A stretch of 64,000 bases of DNA from Macrocystis pyrifera (Eukaryota > Sar > Phaeophyceae > Laminariales > Laminariaceae), in the NCBI GenBank assembly GCA_031763025.1, contig JASSKH010000045.1, positions 1,469,501-1,533,500 of the forward strand. The letters are read 5' to 3'. Each line of letters starts with the position of its first letter. Positions within the stretch are counted from its first letter, which is position 1. The position numbers and the translations under genes are program-made. This document shows positions 32,465 to 42,484 of the stretch, in pieces. The notes under the pieces are model-generated. The model was not told the DNA's origin. It was given only the letters and a program-made list of their open reading frames with translations, and did not search any database.

Positions 32465-32725
32465 AAGGCAGTATGGACCCCCGGACCGACTACTGCTAGC
32501 ATGTATGCCTCTGGCTCTGCTCTGGTCGCTCACACAAGGTGCTTGGCGATGCTTGAAGGATTTTCTTGTGTTATTTGCTTGCTTGCCACGCCGGATGTCT
32601 TCTGCGCGAAGGGGCGAGATATTCATCAGCCATGCAGGCGATAACGCCTGCCAGGTATGATGAGGGGGCACTACCAAACATAACGCCGCAACAGGGGAGA
32701 GGGGATCGGATAACACTACACCCCC
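32465..32725 (+). repeat. R2 repeat, copy 1
   Basis: It runs from 'ggcagtatggacccccgga' through 'ctggctctgctctggtc', 'tgcttggcgatgcttgaa', 'cgaaggggcgagatattcat' and 'aggcgataacgcctgcc' to 'aacgccgcaacaggggag'. The GGCGATAACGCC word is palindromic. It matches 34670-34922 closely. Could be a solo LTR or LTR part of the decayed gypsy family, but termini are unclear. Confidence 0.75.
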
Positions 32726-32754
32726 CCCGCCCCCTCCATACATTTTGTATAGGT

Positions 32755-33305
32755 TAGGTTGGCGTCTGTTGGCAACGACACTGTAAAACATGCCGCTCAC
32801 TACGTGAGCTAGACAACCAGGGTGCCGTTTTTGTTTTGTGGTGGTTGGTCACACCTGGTGAGTGAGTTAGATAATCTGTGTGGGGTGGAGAACCTTTACT
32901 TCGAACAAGAGGAATGATCGTATCTCGTAGGGTTTGGTAGGCACCCAAGAGGCAGTTTTGTACTCCCATTGCTGTCTCTGGAAGTAGGTACACCGGAAAT
33001 TGAATCAACTCATTGACGCTGTCTTCCATGTGCAAGTCCGCCTCACAAGCGTTTCTTAGTAGGGTGCAGCTCACCCTTCATGCGACTCGCCGGACACCTC
33101 ACGGCGCTTCGCGCTTGGTGCAAGCAATGTCTGCCCGGTCAGGGAAAACTCGACGTACTCCGTCCCGGCATTGTAGGGATGTGAGTGTCTATGGTCATAC
33201 GACTACGGCTATGCATCCCCCCCCCCCCCCTGGCCAGGTCATACGACTACGGCCATGCATGAGATCGAGTACATCTCTCGTATCGAGTACACCCCCCCCC
33301 CCCTG
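32755..33305 (+). repeat. R1 long unit, third
   Basis: Opens 'ggttggcgtctgttggcaac', core from ~33047, C runs at ~33219-33230 and ~33289-33302. Its last part (about 33181-33290) is doubled: 'catacgactacgg' occurs at 33197 and 33240. Confidence 0.75.
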
Positions 33306-33500
33306 GCTATGCTAGAGGCCACCAAGTCCTCGACTGCGATCAGCCGGAATGCTGCCGCTAACTCGCACCCGACCGCCAAACACGCTCCCTCATATCAAAT
33401 GGTGCGCGAACAACACGCTCTCGCCGTCTCCCACGTAGAGCGCAGGATTTCAGCCCTGTCGGACTCATCACTGCAAGTTCTTTCAAAACGTTAAAAATAG
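33306..33500 (+). pseudogene. Integrase fragment of decayed gypsy element
   Basis: The translation runs from EATKSSTAISRNAAANSH through VREQHALAVSHVERRISALS and is closed by TAA. It matches the segment after the catalytic core in the copies at 25010-25110 and 40100-40200 (minus). Confidence 0.55.
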
Positions 33501-33902
33501 ACACATCAGCTGTGAGATCGAATACGTTTTCTGTCGAAACCTCTTTCGTCTTGCAAGCTGCGTGTGACACTTCGAACGCGCGTGCTAAAGCTAGCGCCGA
33601 CGGTGGCGAGAATGTAATGTCCCTTTGGACTCTGATATTTAGATTACACGGAGCTTGGGGTCCCAGTCAGAGGTGTGATCCACAAACATTACCGCTACCC
33701 TTCGCCAGGATGCCAAAACCACAAGATCCTCAAAGCAAGTCCATCGCTCAAGTAACCTAGCCCCTTGAAAAAATAAGCCGTCGGTCCCTCGTCCCACGAC
33801 CCCAACTACCTCCGGATCGCCGTACCCTGGCCTTCAAAGCTCAACTGCTTCGACCTCCCAAATGAACGACATGCTGGGCCCAGAGCCCCCCCCCCTGGAT
33901 GT

Positions 33903-34150
33903 GGCCACGCTGAGAAATAAATTAACTCATTGACGCTGTCATCCTTTTGCAAGTCCGCCTCACAAGCAGTTCTTAGTAGGGTGCAGCCCACCCTTCATGT
34001 GACTCGCCGAACGCCCCACGGCGCTTCGCGCTTGGTGCAAGGAAGGTCTGCCTGATCGGTGAAAACCCGACGTGATCCATCCCGGCATTGTAGGGATGCG
34101 GGGGTCTATGGTCATACAATTACGGCCATGCAGGATAAGGACTACACCCT
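33903..34150 (+). repeat. R1 unit, partial
   Basis: Begins within the long-unit junction ('taactcattgacgctgtcat'), core from ~33961, and ends 'ggataaggactacaccctcc' with only a short C-run. Confidence 0.75.
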
Positions 34151-34669
34151 CCCCATTGTCGTGGATCGGTGGCCCGCTGTATGCCAACCCTGCGCCACAC
34201 GACATCGACAACCTTCGGCGATACTGACTACCAGATGGGCTAGCGATCAGCATAGTTTAAACGTCCTCAACAGCTATATCTATCTGCCTGGCCCACCAAA
34301 CCCTCCCCCCACGATTTTCCGCCCACACAATAATACTACGTCAGTCAGCGACACGTGACATACATCTCAGTGCCCATCGAGTGCTTGGATCTGGGCTACT
34401 GCGATGCGTCCTTTTCAACAACTGCAACACCCGATCCATCAACCCCTTCCCCCTCTCACGCTATATACTGAGGTGACACACATATTAGGGCCCACTTCCA
34501 GCCACCGGTCCGGCCGCTGCCGGGACGGAATCACATACCAATATAGCAGCAGCAGAGGTAGCCGGCAGTAGTATTAGTGATAGTAGTAAGGCTACCCTAA
34601 AGCACGGCCCAGCCGGAGCGCGGCAGGCTGTTGACCGCCTCAAAAAGAAAGTCAGATTTCATGCTAAAG

Positions 34670-34922
34670 GGCAGTATGGACCTAGGCACCGACTACTGCT
34701 AGCAGGTGATGCCTCTGTCTCTGCTCTGGTCACTCACACAAGATAGGTGCTTGACGATGCTTGAAAGTTATATTGTGTTCTTGCTTGCCTCGCCGGATGC
34801 CTTGTGAACGAAGGGGCGAGGTATTCATCAGTCAGGCAGGCGATAGCGCCTGCCAGGTATGATGAGGGGACACTTGCTACCAAACGTAACGCCGCAACAA
34901 GGGAGAGGGGATGCCATAACAC
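34670..34922 (+). repeat. R2 repeat, copy 2
   Basis: Near-identical order and length to 32465-32725. The palindromic word here is GGCGATAGCGCC. R3 follows directly (34945-35090). Confidence 0.75.
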
Positions 34923-34944
34923 AAGCTCTCCCTGAAGAACCGTA

Positions 34945-35090
34945 AATGCAAATTCATAGAAAATTCAGAAGGAACCAAACCCACCCAGAGAATTCGAAGA
35001 ATTGATCGAAGATGCGGCGCGGCGATTCACTACCCAACCCCACACCTTTAACTTGCAAGGCAATACCCGCTTAAACTCGTACACACCAGC
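34945..35090 (+). repeat. R3 repeat, copy 2
   Basis: Counterpart of 31325-31470. Its position directly after R2 suggests both belong to one larger element, with R2 as an end and R3 as adjoining internal sequence. Confidence 0.65.
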
Positions 35091-36013
35091 GACTATTTGT
35101 TTTTTTATCGTACGTCTGGCCAGCGCCCGCCACACGTCACTGGCCATTGTGTGAAGACGGTGACCCAAGGGTGGGTCGGAGCCCCTAACGAGCGCACTCC
35201 GTTCAGAATTCATGACGCAATCGTTGGTTTTGTCGATCGATGTATTTCGAGGACTCGGAATCTCGCCGCTTCGAACCAAAGATCGGCCTGAGTTTTTCTC
35301 AAGCCGACCTTGGCCTAAAATCGGCCCCAGATTTGCTTTTTTCGGGCTTTTCCAAGAGTTGGGAACTTTGTTTTTCTAAACGTGCCCATAGGAAGCCTGT
35401 TCTAAAAAAATTGGCGGGTGTCTTTGGAATTCAAACCTTTTATTGATACTTCGCGTTCCCATTGGCATAGGTCTAAGCACGGAGAAACGCAAATTACCCG
35501 AGTCATAGCGAGGGCACGAGGCGCTTCAGAGACAACATAAACAACATATAAAAAAAAACACGGGGGGGAACGAAACGGAACGCGTAATGGCGCAACGGGG
35601 CTCATTCGAAGCGTGAGAGCAGTGCCGGAATAGAGGAAATCACACCAGGAGAAAGCCTAAGACAGCCAAAAAATCCGATCTCACAGGAAGAGGACGGACC
35701 GGCCGCGTGCGAGATTTCGCCTATACTGAGCGCGCTGAAACAGAAAGCATACAAAGAGCAGATATCGTCACAGCCTAGGCAACATCACGCGGGAAAGGGC
35801 GGAATACAAACTGTCACTGAAGAACAAAATAAAATAAGAAGGCGGAGAAGAAACGCAGGGACGGCAATGTGACCAGACCTAAACCCCGAGCAATCCGCAT
35901 GATGCGTATCGAGCGTATCGAAAGGCTTACTAAGACGGCCTATAAGAACCCAGAGAAAGGCCGAGGAAAACAAGAAAAGGCTGGTACGACTGCTCGCGCT
36001 GGCCCTAAAGCGG
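35091..36013. other. Intergenic, no supported gene
   Basis: I find no gene, RNA or repeat in this stretch. Confidence 0.45.
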
Positions 36014-38668
36014 TGTTCCTCATTATTTGGTAAATGAGTGGAAGCTTTCACAACTTCCATGTAGAAGTAAACAACTTCCATAACTTCCATTTCGACTTCC
36101 AAATGGAAGTTTTTTACTTACAAATGGAAGTTGTGAAAGTCAAAATGGAAGTTTTTTACTTCCAAATATATGTTGTGAAAGTCAAAATGGAAGTTTGGAA
36201 GTTTTTTACTTCCAAATGGAAGTTGTGGAAGTTTTTGACTTCCAAATGGAAGTTTTGGAAGTCGATTAGAAACTTCCATTTAGTCCATGGAAGTTTCCAT
36301 TTTGGAAGCTAGTGCAAGCCAGTGTAAGTTTCCAAAGTGGAAGCCAGTGGAAGCAACGTGGAAACTTCCACTGCCATGCCCGGTAGAAGCTTCGTCCAGC
36401 TTCCACTAGGCATCCATACACCTTGATATACTTTCACCTACCGTCACCCACTTCCACTTCACGTCTACAAGCTCCATTTGACTTCTACCTTCAAGGAAAC
36501 TTCCAACGGCGTCTGCAGAATCTTCTGTCCGCTTCCATCCTCAACCGTAACTTCCACTTACTTCCACCTACTCGCATCTGCTTCCATTCAACTTCCACAA
36601 CTTTCGTTTGGCTTTCAAAGCTTCCATTTTACATTTAATTTCAACGAAACTCGCATCTCAGTACGCAGAATCTTCTGACCACTGCCCCCATATTCAAGCG
36701 CGGCTTCCACCTACTTGTACGTACTTCCCACGAACTTCCATTAAACTTCCAATGACTACAGCTTACTTATTTATTTATCTTCCATTTAGCTTCCATCTCA
36801 ATGGAAACTTCCACGTACGTCCGCAGACGGTTCCATCCACTCCTATACTCCAGGGCTTTTCGCGGGTCATGACCCGACCCGCGGGTCGGGTGACGGGGTG
36901 TTCAAAATGTCACGGGTCGGGTCGGGTCGGGGGTCAGGAAGTGTTCAAAGTCTCACGGGTCGGGTCGGGTCGGGTCAAGAGGTTTTCAAGTCTCACGGGT
37001 CGGGTCGGGTCGGGTCAAGAGTTTTTCAAATCTCACGGGTCGGGTCGGGTCGGGTCAGGAGGTGATGAAAAGCTCACGGGTCGGGTGAGGTCATGACCCG
37101 CGAGAAACAGGTCACTCGCGAGTCGGGCCAGCGTGACCCTCGAGTTCTTTTCTGCTGACCCGCGGGTCGGACCCGCGCACCCGGCCCGCGGATCCCACTT
37201 TCAAAACACTTCCCGCTCTCTTACCCAAAGGATTTTCTCGTACAAATACTCAATAATACTCCTTTGGTATTTATTCAAACATTAACACACTGCCAAATCC
37301 ATATACGCATGCCCGCATCCATTAGGCCACATATCGCTTGTGGGCACAAAAACGAATATTAAATTGTTTTCGAACTGGCGACCCACGGGCCGGATCCGCA
37401 GGTCGGACCTGCGGATCAAGATAAATAGTCTTGCAGGTCAAGGTGACCCGACCCGCATGAAACCCGTGTCTCACGGGTCAATCCGAAGGTGGCGGGTCGG
37501 GTCGGGTCGGGTCAGGAGGTTTTGAAATCTCGCGGGTTGGGTCGGGTCGGGTCGGGTCAAGATATTTTCAAATCTCACGGGTCGGGTCGGATCCGGAGGC
37601 TTTCAAAATTTCGCGGGTCGGGTCGGGTCACCCGACCCTACCCGACCCGTGAGATTTGACCTGACCCGCGAAAAGCCCTCCTATATTCAAGCTTACCTTC
37701 CACCTAGTCCCACTCACTTACATCCGCTTCCAAGTATAACTTCCAGAGTTACATGTAACCCCTACTTACACGGAAATTCATATCAACGTTCGCCGAAGCT
37801 TCCATACCCTCTCATATGCAAGCATAAATTCAGCATACTTTCACGTACTTCCACGTGCTTTCATCCACTTCCATTAAACTCCCAATAAATATGTTTGCCT
37901 TGTGTTACCATGGAAAACTCCCATCTACGTCTGAAGACGCTTCTATCCACTCCCCGGGACCCATATGCATGTGGGACTTTGGCCTAATTACTTCCATTTG
38001 GAAGTGAAAATGGAAGTTTGGAAGTCAAAATGGACGTATTGGAAGTCGGGTATGACCCTAACACACGCGAATTCCATTCTACATTCAACTTCCAAAACCT
38101 CCATTTTGACTTCCAAACGGATTTTGTTTTCTTCCCCAAAGGCAAGTTTTAGACTTCCAAATGGAAGTTTTCGACTTAAATGGAAGTGTTCGACTTCCAA
38201 ATGGAAGTTTTCGACTTCTAAATGGAAGTGTTCGACTTCCAAATGGAAGTTTTCGACTTCCAAATGGAATTTTCTAACTTCCAACAACTTCCAAAAGGAA
38301 GTTTCTATCTTCCAAATGAAAGTTGTGGAAGTACAAATGGAAGTTTTGGAAGTCAAAATGGAAGCTTCGCCAGCAATAATTCGAAACCTTGCTTTTCGAC
38401 TTCCAAAAGTTCTATTGGACTTCCACAACTTCCATTTCGAAGTTAGATACTTCCATTTGGAAGTTATAAACTTCCATCGGGAAGTTTCCATCTGATTTCC
38501 ATTTTGACTTCCACAACTTCTATTTTGACTTCCATAACTTCCATTTTGACTTCCATTACTTCCATTTGGAATTCAAAATGGAAGTTTTGGAAGTTTTGGA
38601 AATCCAAATGGAAGTTTTGGAAGTCGAGTGGAAGCTTCCACCCATTTACCAAATAATGAGGTGGACCC
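36014..38668. mobile_element. Foldback-like element of TGGAAGT words, 2.65 kb
   Basis: The ends are inverted: 'cctcattatttggtaaatg' at 36018-36036 and its complement 'catttaccaaataatgagg' at 38642-38660. Inside, arms of about 300 bp (left, to ~36345) and 650 bp (right, from ~37985) consist almost wholly of ACTTCCA and TGGAAGT words with spacers such as AAA or TTT, so each arm can fold on itself and on the other. The centre is a diverged ~155-bp tandem repeat (units near 36489, 36647, 36803, 37765 and 37912). A second element is inserted in the third unit (36851-37679). The target duplication of the outer element is unclear. No transposase is present. Confidence 0.75.
36851..37679. mobile_element. 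GGGTC-rich element with inverted ends, nested
   Basis: The terminal inverted repeat 'agggcttttcgcgggtca' (36852) / 'tgacccgcgaaaagccct' (ends 37679) encloses units of 'tctcacgggtcgggtcgggt' plus 'caagaggttttcaa'. The flanks are CCTATACTC (36842-36850) and CCTATATTC (37680-37688), a probable 9-bp target duplication. A sister satellite unit ('catattcaagcg', near 36691) shows the uninterrupted sequence. A 9-bp duplication would fit Mutator-type transposition. Non-coding. Confidence 0.75.
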
Positions 38669-39035
38669 TCCTAAAGAAGCGAAATATACTGTAGGAAGGG
38701 ATCACGGAGTGAACCAACGTTTCCGCTGCTCTCGAAAGAGGGGGCGAAAATAATCGTAGATAAAGAACGTAAGAGACAAGTGACAAGGGGGCGGGAGTTA
38801 GCCCAGTCGTATATGCCCAAACGGTACAAAAACTCAGCAGCCGGCTGCCGTGAGAGCAGTGGGACGACTGGAGAATTCATGAAACGTCAAACAAACAGTA
38901 CACCTACAGCATAAGAAATCAACAGAACCACAAATGGAGTGACACGATATCAACCCAAGTTCCGGTGAGTACAGAAGAGACGCGTGCGAAACCAAATTTG
39001 GCTTCGAGGACGTGTGTAAGCCGACAGAGCCAACT
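38669..39035. other. Intergenic, no supported gene
   Basis: No gene or repeat is recognised. Confidence 0.45.
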
Positions 39036-39142
39036 ATTACGGGGGTCCATAGTTAACAGGACCTATGGTGTACATAAAAACCTATATATTTGCCTATTTT
39101 TACTAACAAAATTTGGTCCCGTTAACTATGGACCCCCGTAAT
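39036..39142 (+). mobile_element. Stowaway-like MITE, ~107 bp
   Basis: Inverted arms 'attacgggggtccatagtta' and 'taactatggacccccgtaat' pair perfectly. Its arms carry a paired variant (TTAAC for TAAAT) compared with other copies, so both arms share the changes. Flanked by CTA/TAG. Confidence 0.9.
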
Positions 39143-39299
39143 AGTTCAGCTCCGCGAAACTCCTTGACGTGGACAATGCCAAGCATGAAGGAGCTTCCTT
39201 GGTGCACATACAGACTCCACTAGTCGCAAACGGCCCCAAGAAACGTAGTGTACCGAGCAGAAAGAGAGCGCGAGCTTGACCGGTCCGGGATCATCCAAA

Positions 39300-40230
39300 G
39301 AGCGATCTACAAAGTGTCCAGGGGTGGACGTGAGCGCGTAATTTTTCCCGAGCCACCAAAGGTGATTTTGACCCTTGCACCAGAAGTAGGCGCCGATAGG
39401 CTGGATGGTGCCGCTGCACCGGCGAGTCCATGTTTGCTGTGGTCGATGTAGCTGAGAGGCAGGAAACGGGTGCCCCTGTCGCGGGCGGGCTCACGTTGAG
39501 CGGCGCCCACGCGTGAATGGCGGTACGCCCTGTTTGCCTGTCGGAGTTTCAGGGGCGTGCTGGCCCAGTATTTGAGGATGTGCTGACGAGATTGAAGAAG
39601 GTTCGGTTGACGTTCCCCAAGATGGCCGCAGGGGGCATTTCCAGTGGCGATGACTCCGCCCCGACCTCGTACGGACCTGTGGCTGGAAATCTTGTCGACC
39701 TCCACATGCTCGACGGGCTCGGAGGCGTCGTTGGCGGTGACGTAGAACGGGAAGGGTTTGGTAGTGTGGCTGTTGAGGACGTACTTAGTCCAGCGGGAAG
39801 CTATCGGGGGAGGTCGAATGTGTCGCATGGGCTGGTGCAAGGTTGCTGCGGGCTACCGAGACGAGACAGTGGGCGGCAGCGCCCGGCATGTCGTTAGGGA
39901 GGTTCAAGTGAAGCAATTTGGCGGTCAGAGGGCGGCCGCCCGGCATACAGTCGGAGGGCGCGGGACCGACAGCTAAGATTTTGAAAGGGCCTGTCCAGTT
40001 GAGCGATAGCTTCGCCTTGAGAACCTTGGTGTCTGTGCCAGAGTTGGCATCCTGGCGAATGGTGGCAGCGGTGTTGTAAATCCATACCCAACCACCGGTG
40101 TAGGTAGGGAGTTGTTTGAGTGCGTCTGAGGACGCTGAGTTACGGTGCTCCACGCGCCGTGATAGCGTGTTGTTCGCGTACCAGCGCATTCGCACCCCGT
40201 TGGTGGTCGCAAGATGCTTGACGATGCTTG
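39300..40230 (-). pseudogene. Decayed Ty3/gypsy integrase C-terminal region
   Basis: On the minus strand, frames carry YTGGWVWIYNTAATIRQ, then LKAKLSLNWTGPFKILAVGP (~40080-39960), an integrase-tail fold. Next come VDKISSHRSVRGRGGVI and ILKYWAST (~39690-39570), a chromodomain-like tail. The same series is seen on the plus strand at 25100-25690, so both derive from one family. Frameshifts separate the parts. At its upstream side it abuts an R2 piece (40200). Confidence 0.7.
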
Positions 40231-40350
40231 GTATACATATTCTTGTATGAACTGCTTGCTCGCCTCGCCGAATGCCTTCTGAACGAAGGGGCGAGATTTT
40301 GATCAGTCAGACAGGTGTGATGGGACCTCGTAGCTATGAGGGGGTGCAAT
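40200..40350 (+). repeat. R2 repeat, partial
   Basis: 'gatgcttgacgatgcttgg', 'gccttctgaacgaaggggcg' and 'atcagtcagacagg' match the middle of R2. The start and end are missing or diverged. Confidence 0.6.
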
Positions 40351-40829
40351 ACGTACCAGTATGAGAAGATAGGCAAATACGTACCCCGCTTATGTGATCA
40401 CGTGACGCGCTACTAATATTCATAGTAGCGCAAAGGTGTCAGTAGATCGCACATGTATGAATATACATTGTTCAGGGGTCAGGGGATAGTCTGTACTTAA
40501 CTGACCCCTCTCGATCTCACTCTGTTCCTGTACCCTAATTGAGCTGCATGAGATAGGTCAACATCGACATCCCTGAAACACCATGACATTTGACGTCGTC
40601 GGCAGGACACGGGTTCGAATCTCATTTGGAACGTTTGTTTTGTAGAAACGCTTGCGCGTGCGCCCCTATAAACTTGTCTCTCTGGTTCCCCAGATGCGGG
40701 TAGGTCAGCACGGTCGTATGCGGTACAGACGCCCCAAGATACCTACGTTCAGAGGGGAGGAGGGTGTTATTAGGATTATCCTGACTGGGTTATCGATCGA
40801 TCTTTTACCCCTATAGCTCAGTAGGTAAC

Positions 40830-40975
40830 GCCTTCACACAGGCGGTAGTGCCTGTCAGGTGTGATGCACACAGGCGATAACGCCTGTCAGGTGTGATGAG
40901 AGGGGACACGTGCTAGAAATCATCAAGCCCCGACAAGGGAAAGGAGACCTCAGGGAGATACCATATCACATACGC
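40830..40975 (+). repeat. R2 repeat, partial with internal doubling
   Basis: 'aggcggtagtgcctgtcagg' and 'aggcgataacgcctgtcagg' are a tandem pair of the palindromic R2 segment, followed by 'gatgagaggggacacgtgct' and 'ccccgacaagggaaaggag'. Confidence 0.6.
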
Positions 40976-41517
40976 GTACATGATAATATGTAAAAACACG
41001 TTCGTATATTACAGCAGTAATAATCGTAATATTCTTGAAAGTATTACCGGTCGATAGCAGAAAATAATATATCATCTGCGAGATGTGAGATGTGAGATGT
41101 GAGACCGAGAAAAAAAGTGTCGAAACTCATCTTTACACGCTCTTTTCCGTACTTTCTCTGCTGTTTATTATGCTATGTTTTGTGGTTTGAAAAACAGCCA
41201 AATGAAAGCTAGTGGTGGTGGGCTACCAATTGTGCTACGTACAATATTCCTGTAGATCTCATTCTGACACGCGATGAACTACTGTGAGTCTGTGAAGTAC
41301 TATTAATATATACTGCTGCTGTAGTCGCCAGTATCGGAACAATCTTGAGAGTTCAGCATACTTCAACAACGAAAACAAAACCCCACAAAATCAGATTGAA
41401 TTTATTTCTAGAAGAAGAGGTCTGACCACAAACAGCGGGAAAGGGCGACACTACTATATACCATATCTTATCGAGAGCAATTATCAAATCAACATGCTTA
41501 CGAGGTATACTTTATAG
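40976..41517. other. No supported gene
   Basis: AT-rich sequence with a short 'gagatgt' triplication at 41081-41103. Nothing else is recognised. Confidence 0.45.
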
Positions 41518-41518
41518 A

Positions 41519-41857
41519 GCCGGCGTCCCCGGTGGCTTGGTAGGTGGTCCGCGTGCCTATTAAGATCAATTTCGTGGGTTCAAGTCTCACCGAGTGCATG
41601 CTCATAGGGACTTTTTCTTGCATAAAAATTGATTTAGCGGAAAGTGCGAGAGCGTGAGTTAGCTACACTCGATGAAAATCGACGAGCAGTGGGAATGCTG
41701 AACCCTATGCGCGACAAAAAATAAAGGCATGTACCGGGGGGAAGAAGGGACGACACCTGTGACCACGGCTTGTCCAGAAGATCGCTGAGGGTAAAACCTC
41801 CTACGAGTTAGGCTGGAAAGTAAAAGTGATGATTAAAAAAAAATAAATAAAAAAAAT
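41519..41857 (+). mobile_element. tRNA-derived SINE, complete copy
   Basis: The head has polymerase III promoter words: A box TGGCTTGGTAGG (41533-41544, one mismatch to the tRNA consensus) and B box GTTCAAGTC (41578-41586, full match). A 5-bp T-stem (GTGGG/CTCAC) surrounds the B box. A ~250-bp body follows, then an A-rich tail (41835-41857). The acceptor stem does not pair, so it is tRNA-derived and not a tRNA gene. Copies on the minus strand lie at 54102, 61188 and, interrupted, 44490-50757. Confidence 0.85.
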
Positions 41858-41930
41858 AGTGTGTTTGTTCTTCACATAAAACCGTTCTGGCTACCCGTCG
41901 ACATCCGGCACAACCAGTGTCCGTGCCGAT
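41858..41930 (+). repeat. CTTCACATTAAACCG family, partial
   Basis: 'gttcttcacataaaaccgtt', 'acccgtcgacatccggcac' and 'cagtgtccgtgccgattc' are present; the second half is missing. It directly follows the SINE tail. Confidence 0.8.
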
Positions 41931-41952
41931 TCATCAGCAAGCTCTGACTACT

Positions 41953-42090
41953 GGCTGTACTGTGTGTGTTCTTCACATTAAACCGCTCTTTCTACCCGTC
42001 GACATCCAGCACAACCAGTGTCCGTGCCGATTATTCAATCCTATTAATAGAAGAGATACAAGTAAGTTATGTGGTCACACAAAGCTACGC
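41953..42090 (+). repeat. CTTCACATTAAACCG family copy
   Basis: Runs from 'gtgtgttcttcacatt' to 'ttatgtggtcacacaaag'. It carries a TTAATA insertion at 42044 inside the family word CCTAGAGAGATAC. Confidence 0.8.
42041..42050. repeat. 6-bp insertion TTAATA at CTA^G
   Basis: Other family members read 'tcaatcctagagagatac'; this one reads 'cctaTTAATAgaagagatac'. Removal of six bases restores the family word apart from one substitution. Confidence 0.85.
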
Positions 42091-42305
42091 GTACATCATT
42101 GTTTACAGCTACGTAGCAGAGTAGAAAAAATACAATATGGCATGTTCATTGTGGTGCGTGGTGGAGACGACACGCACGAGATAAACATTCTATGAAAGAG
42201 AGAAAACAAAGGAGAGCAAAAAAAAAACAAAACAAATCAAACAAATCATCAAAGGTGAAAAGGGAAAAAAGAAAAGAAAAAGTTGTCGTGCCTCCTCGAA
42301 AGGGA

Positions 42306-42481
42306 TGTTGTTGTTGTTGTTTTCTTCACATTAAACCGTTCTTTCCCTGCTTTGTGACCACAGAACTTGTATCTCTCTAGGATTGAAGAATCGGCACGGA
42401 CACTGGTTGTGCTGGATGTCGACGGGTAGAAAGAACGGTTTATTGTGAAGAAAACAACAACAACAACAACAACAACAACAG
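42306..42481. mobile_element. CTTCACATTAAACCG family, complete inverted-repeat copy
   Basis: Left end: (GTT)n then 'ttttcttcacattaaaccgt'. Right end: the complement 'acggtttattgtgaagaaaa' then (CAA)n. Both ends carry the same trinucleotide run in complementary form, so the run may be part of the terminus. The interior holds 'ttgtgaccacagaacttgta' and 'gtgctggatgtcgacgggt'. It looks like a ~150-bp MITE-like unit of unknown superfamily. Confidence 0.75.
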
Positions 42482-42484
42482 AGA

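Noticed and set aside
28540..34150. CRISPR-like array suggested by regularly spaced R1 copies
   Set aside because: Units are 200-520 bp, irregularly spaced and end in C runs; the genome is a eukaryotic nuclear one.
37965..38495. Two overlapping ~170-codon frames on opposite strands with Ser-Lys-Trp-Lys repeats
   Set aside because: Both follow from the palindromic ACTTCCA/TGGAAGT words of the foldback arm.
40540..40630. tRNA-like GGGTTCGAATC word
   Set aside because: B-box-like but no matching A box or cloverleaf; not a tRNA gene.
40808..40832. tRNA A-box-like 'tagctcagtaggta'
   Set aside because: No B box or T arm at the expected distance; it runs into the R2 repeat.
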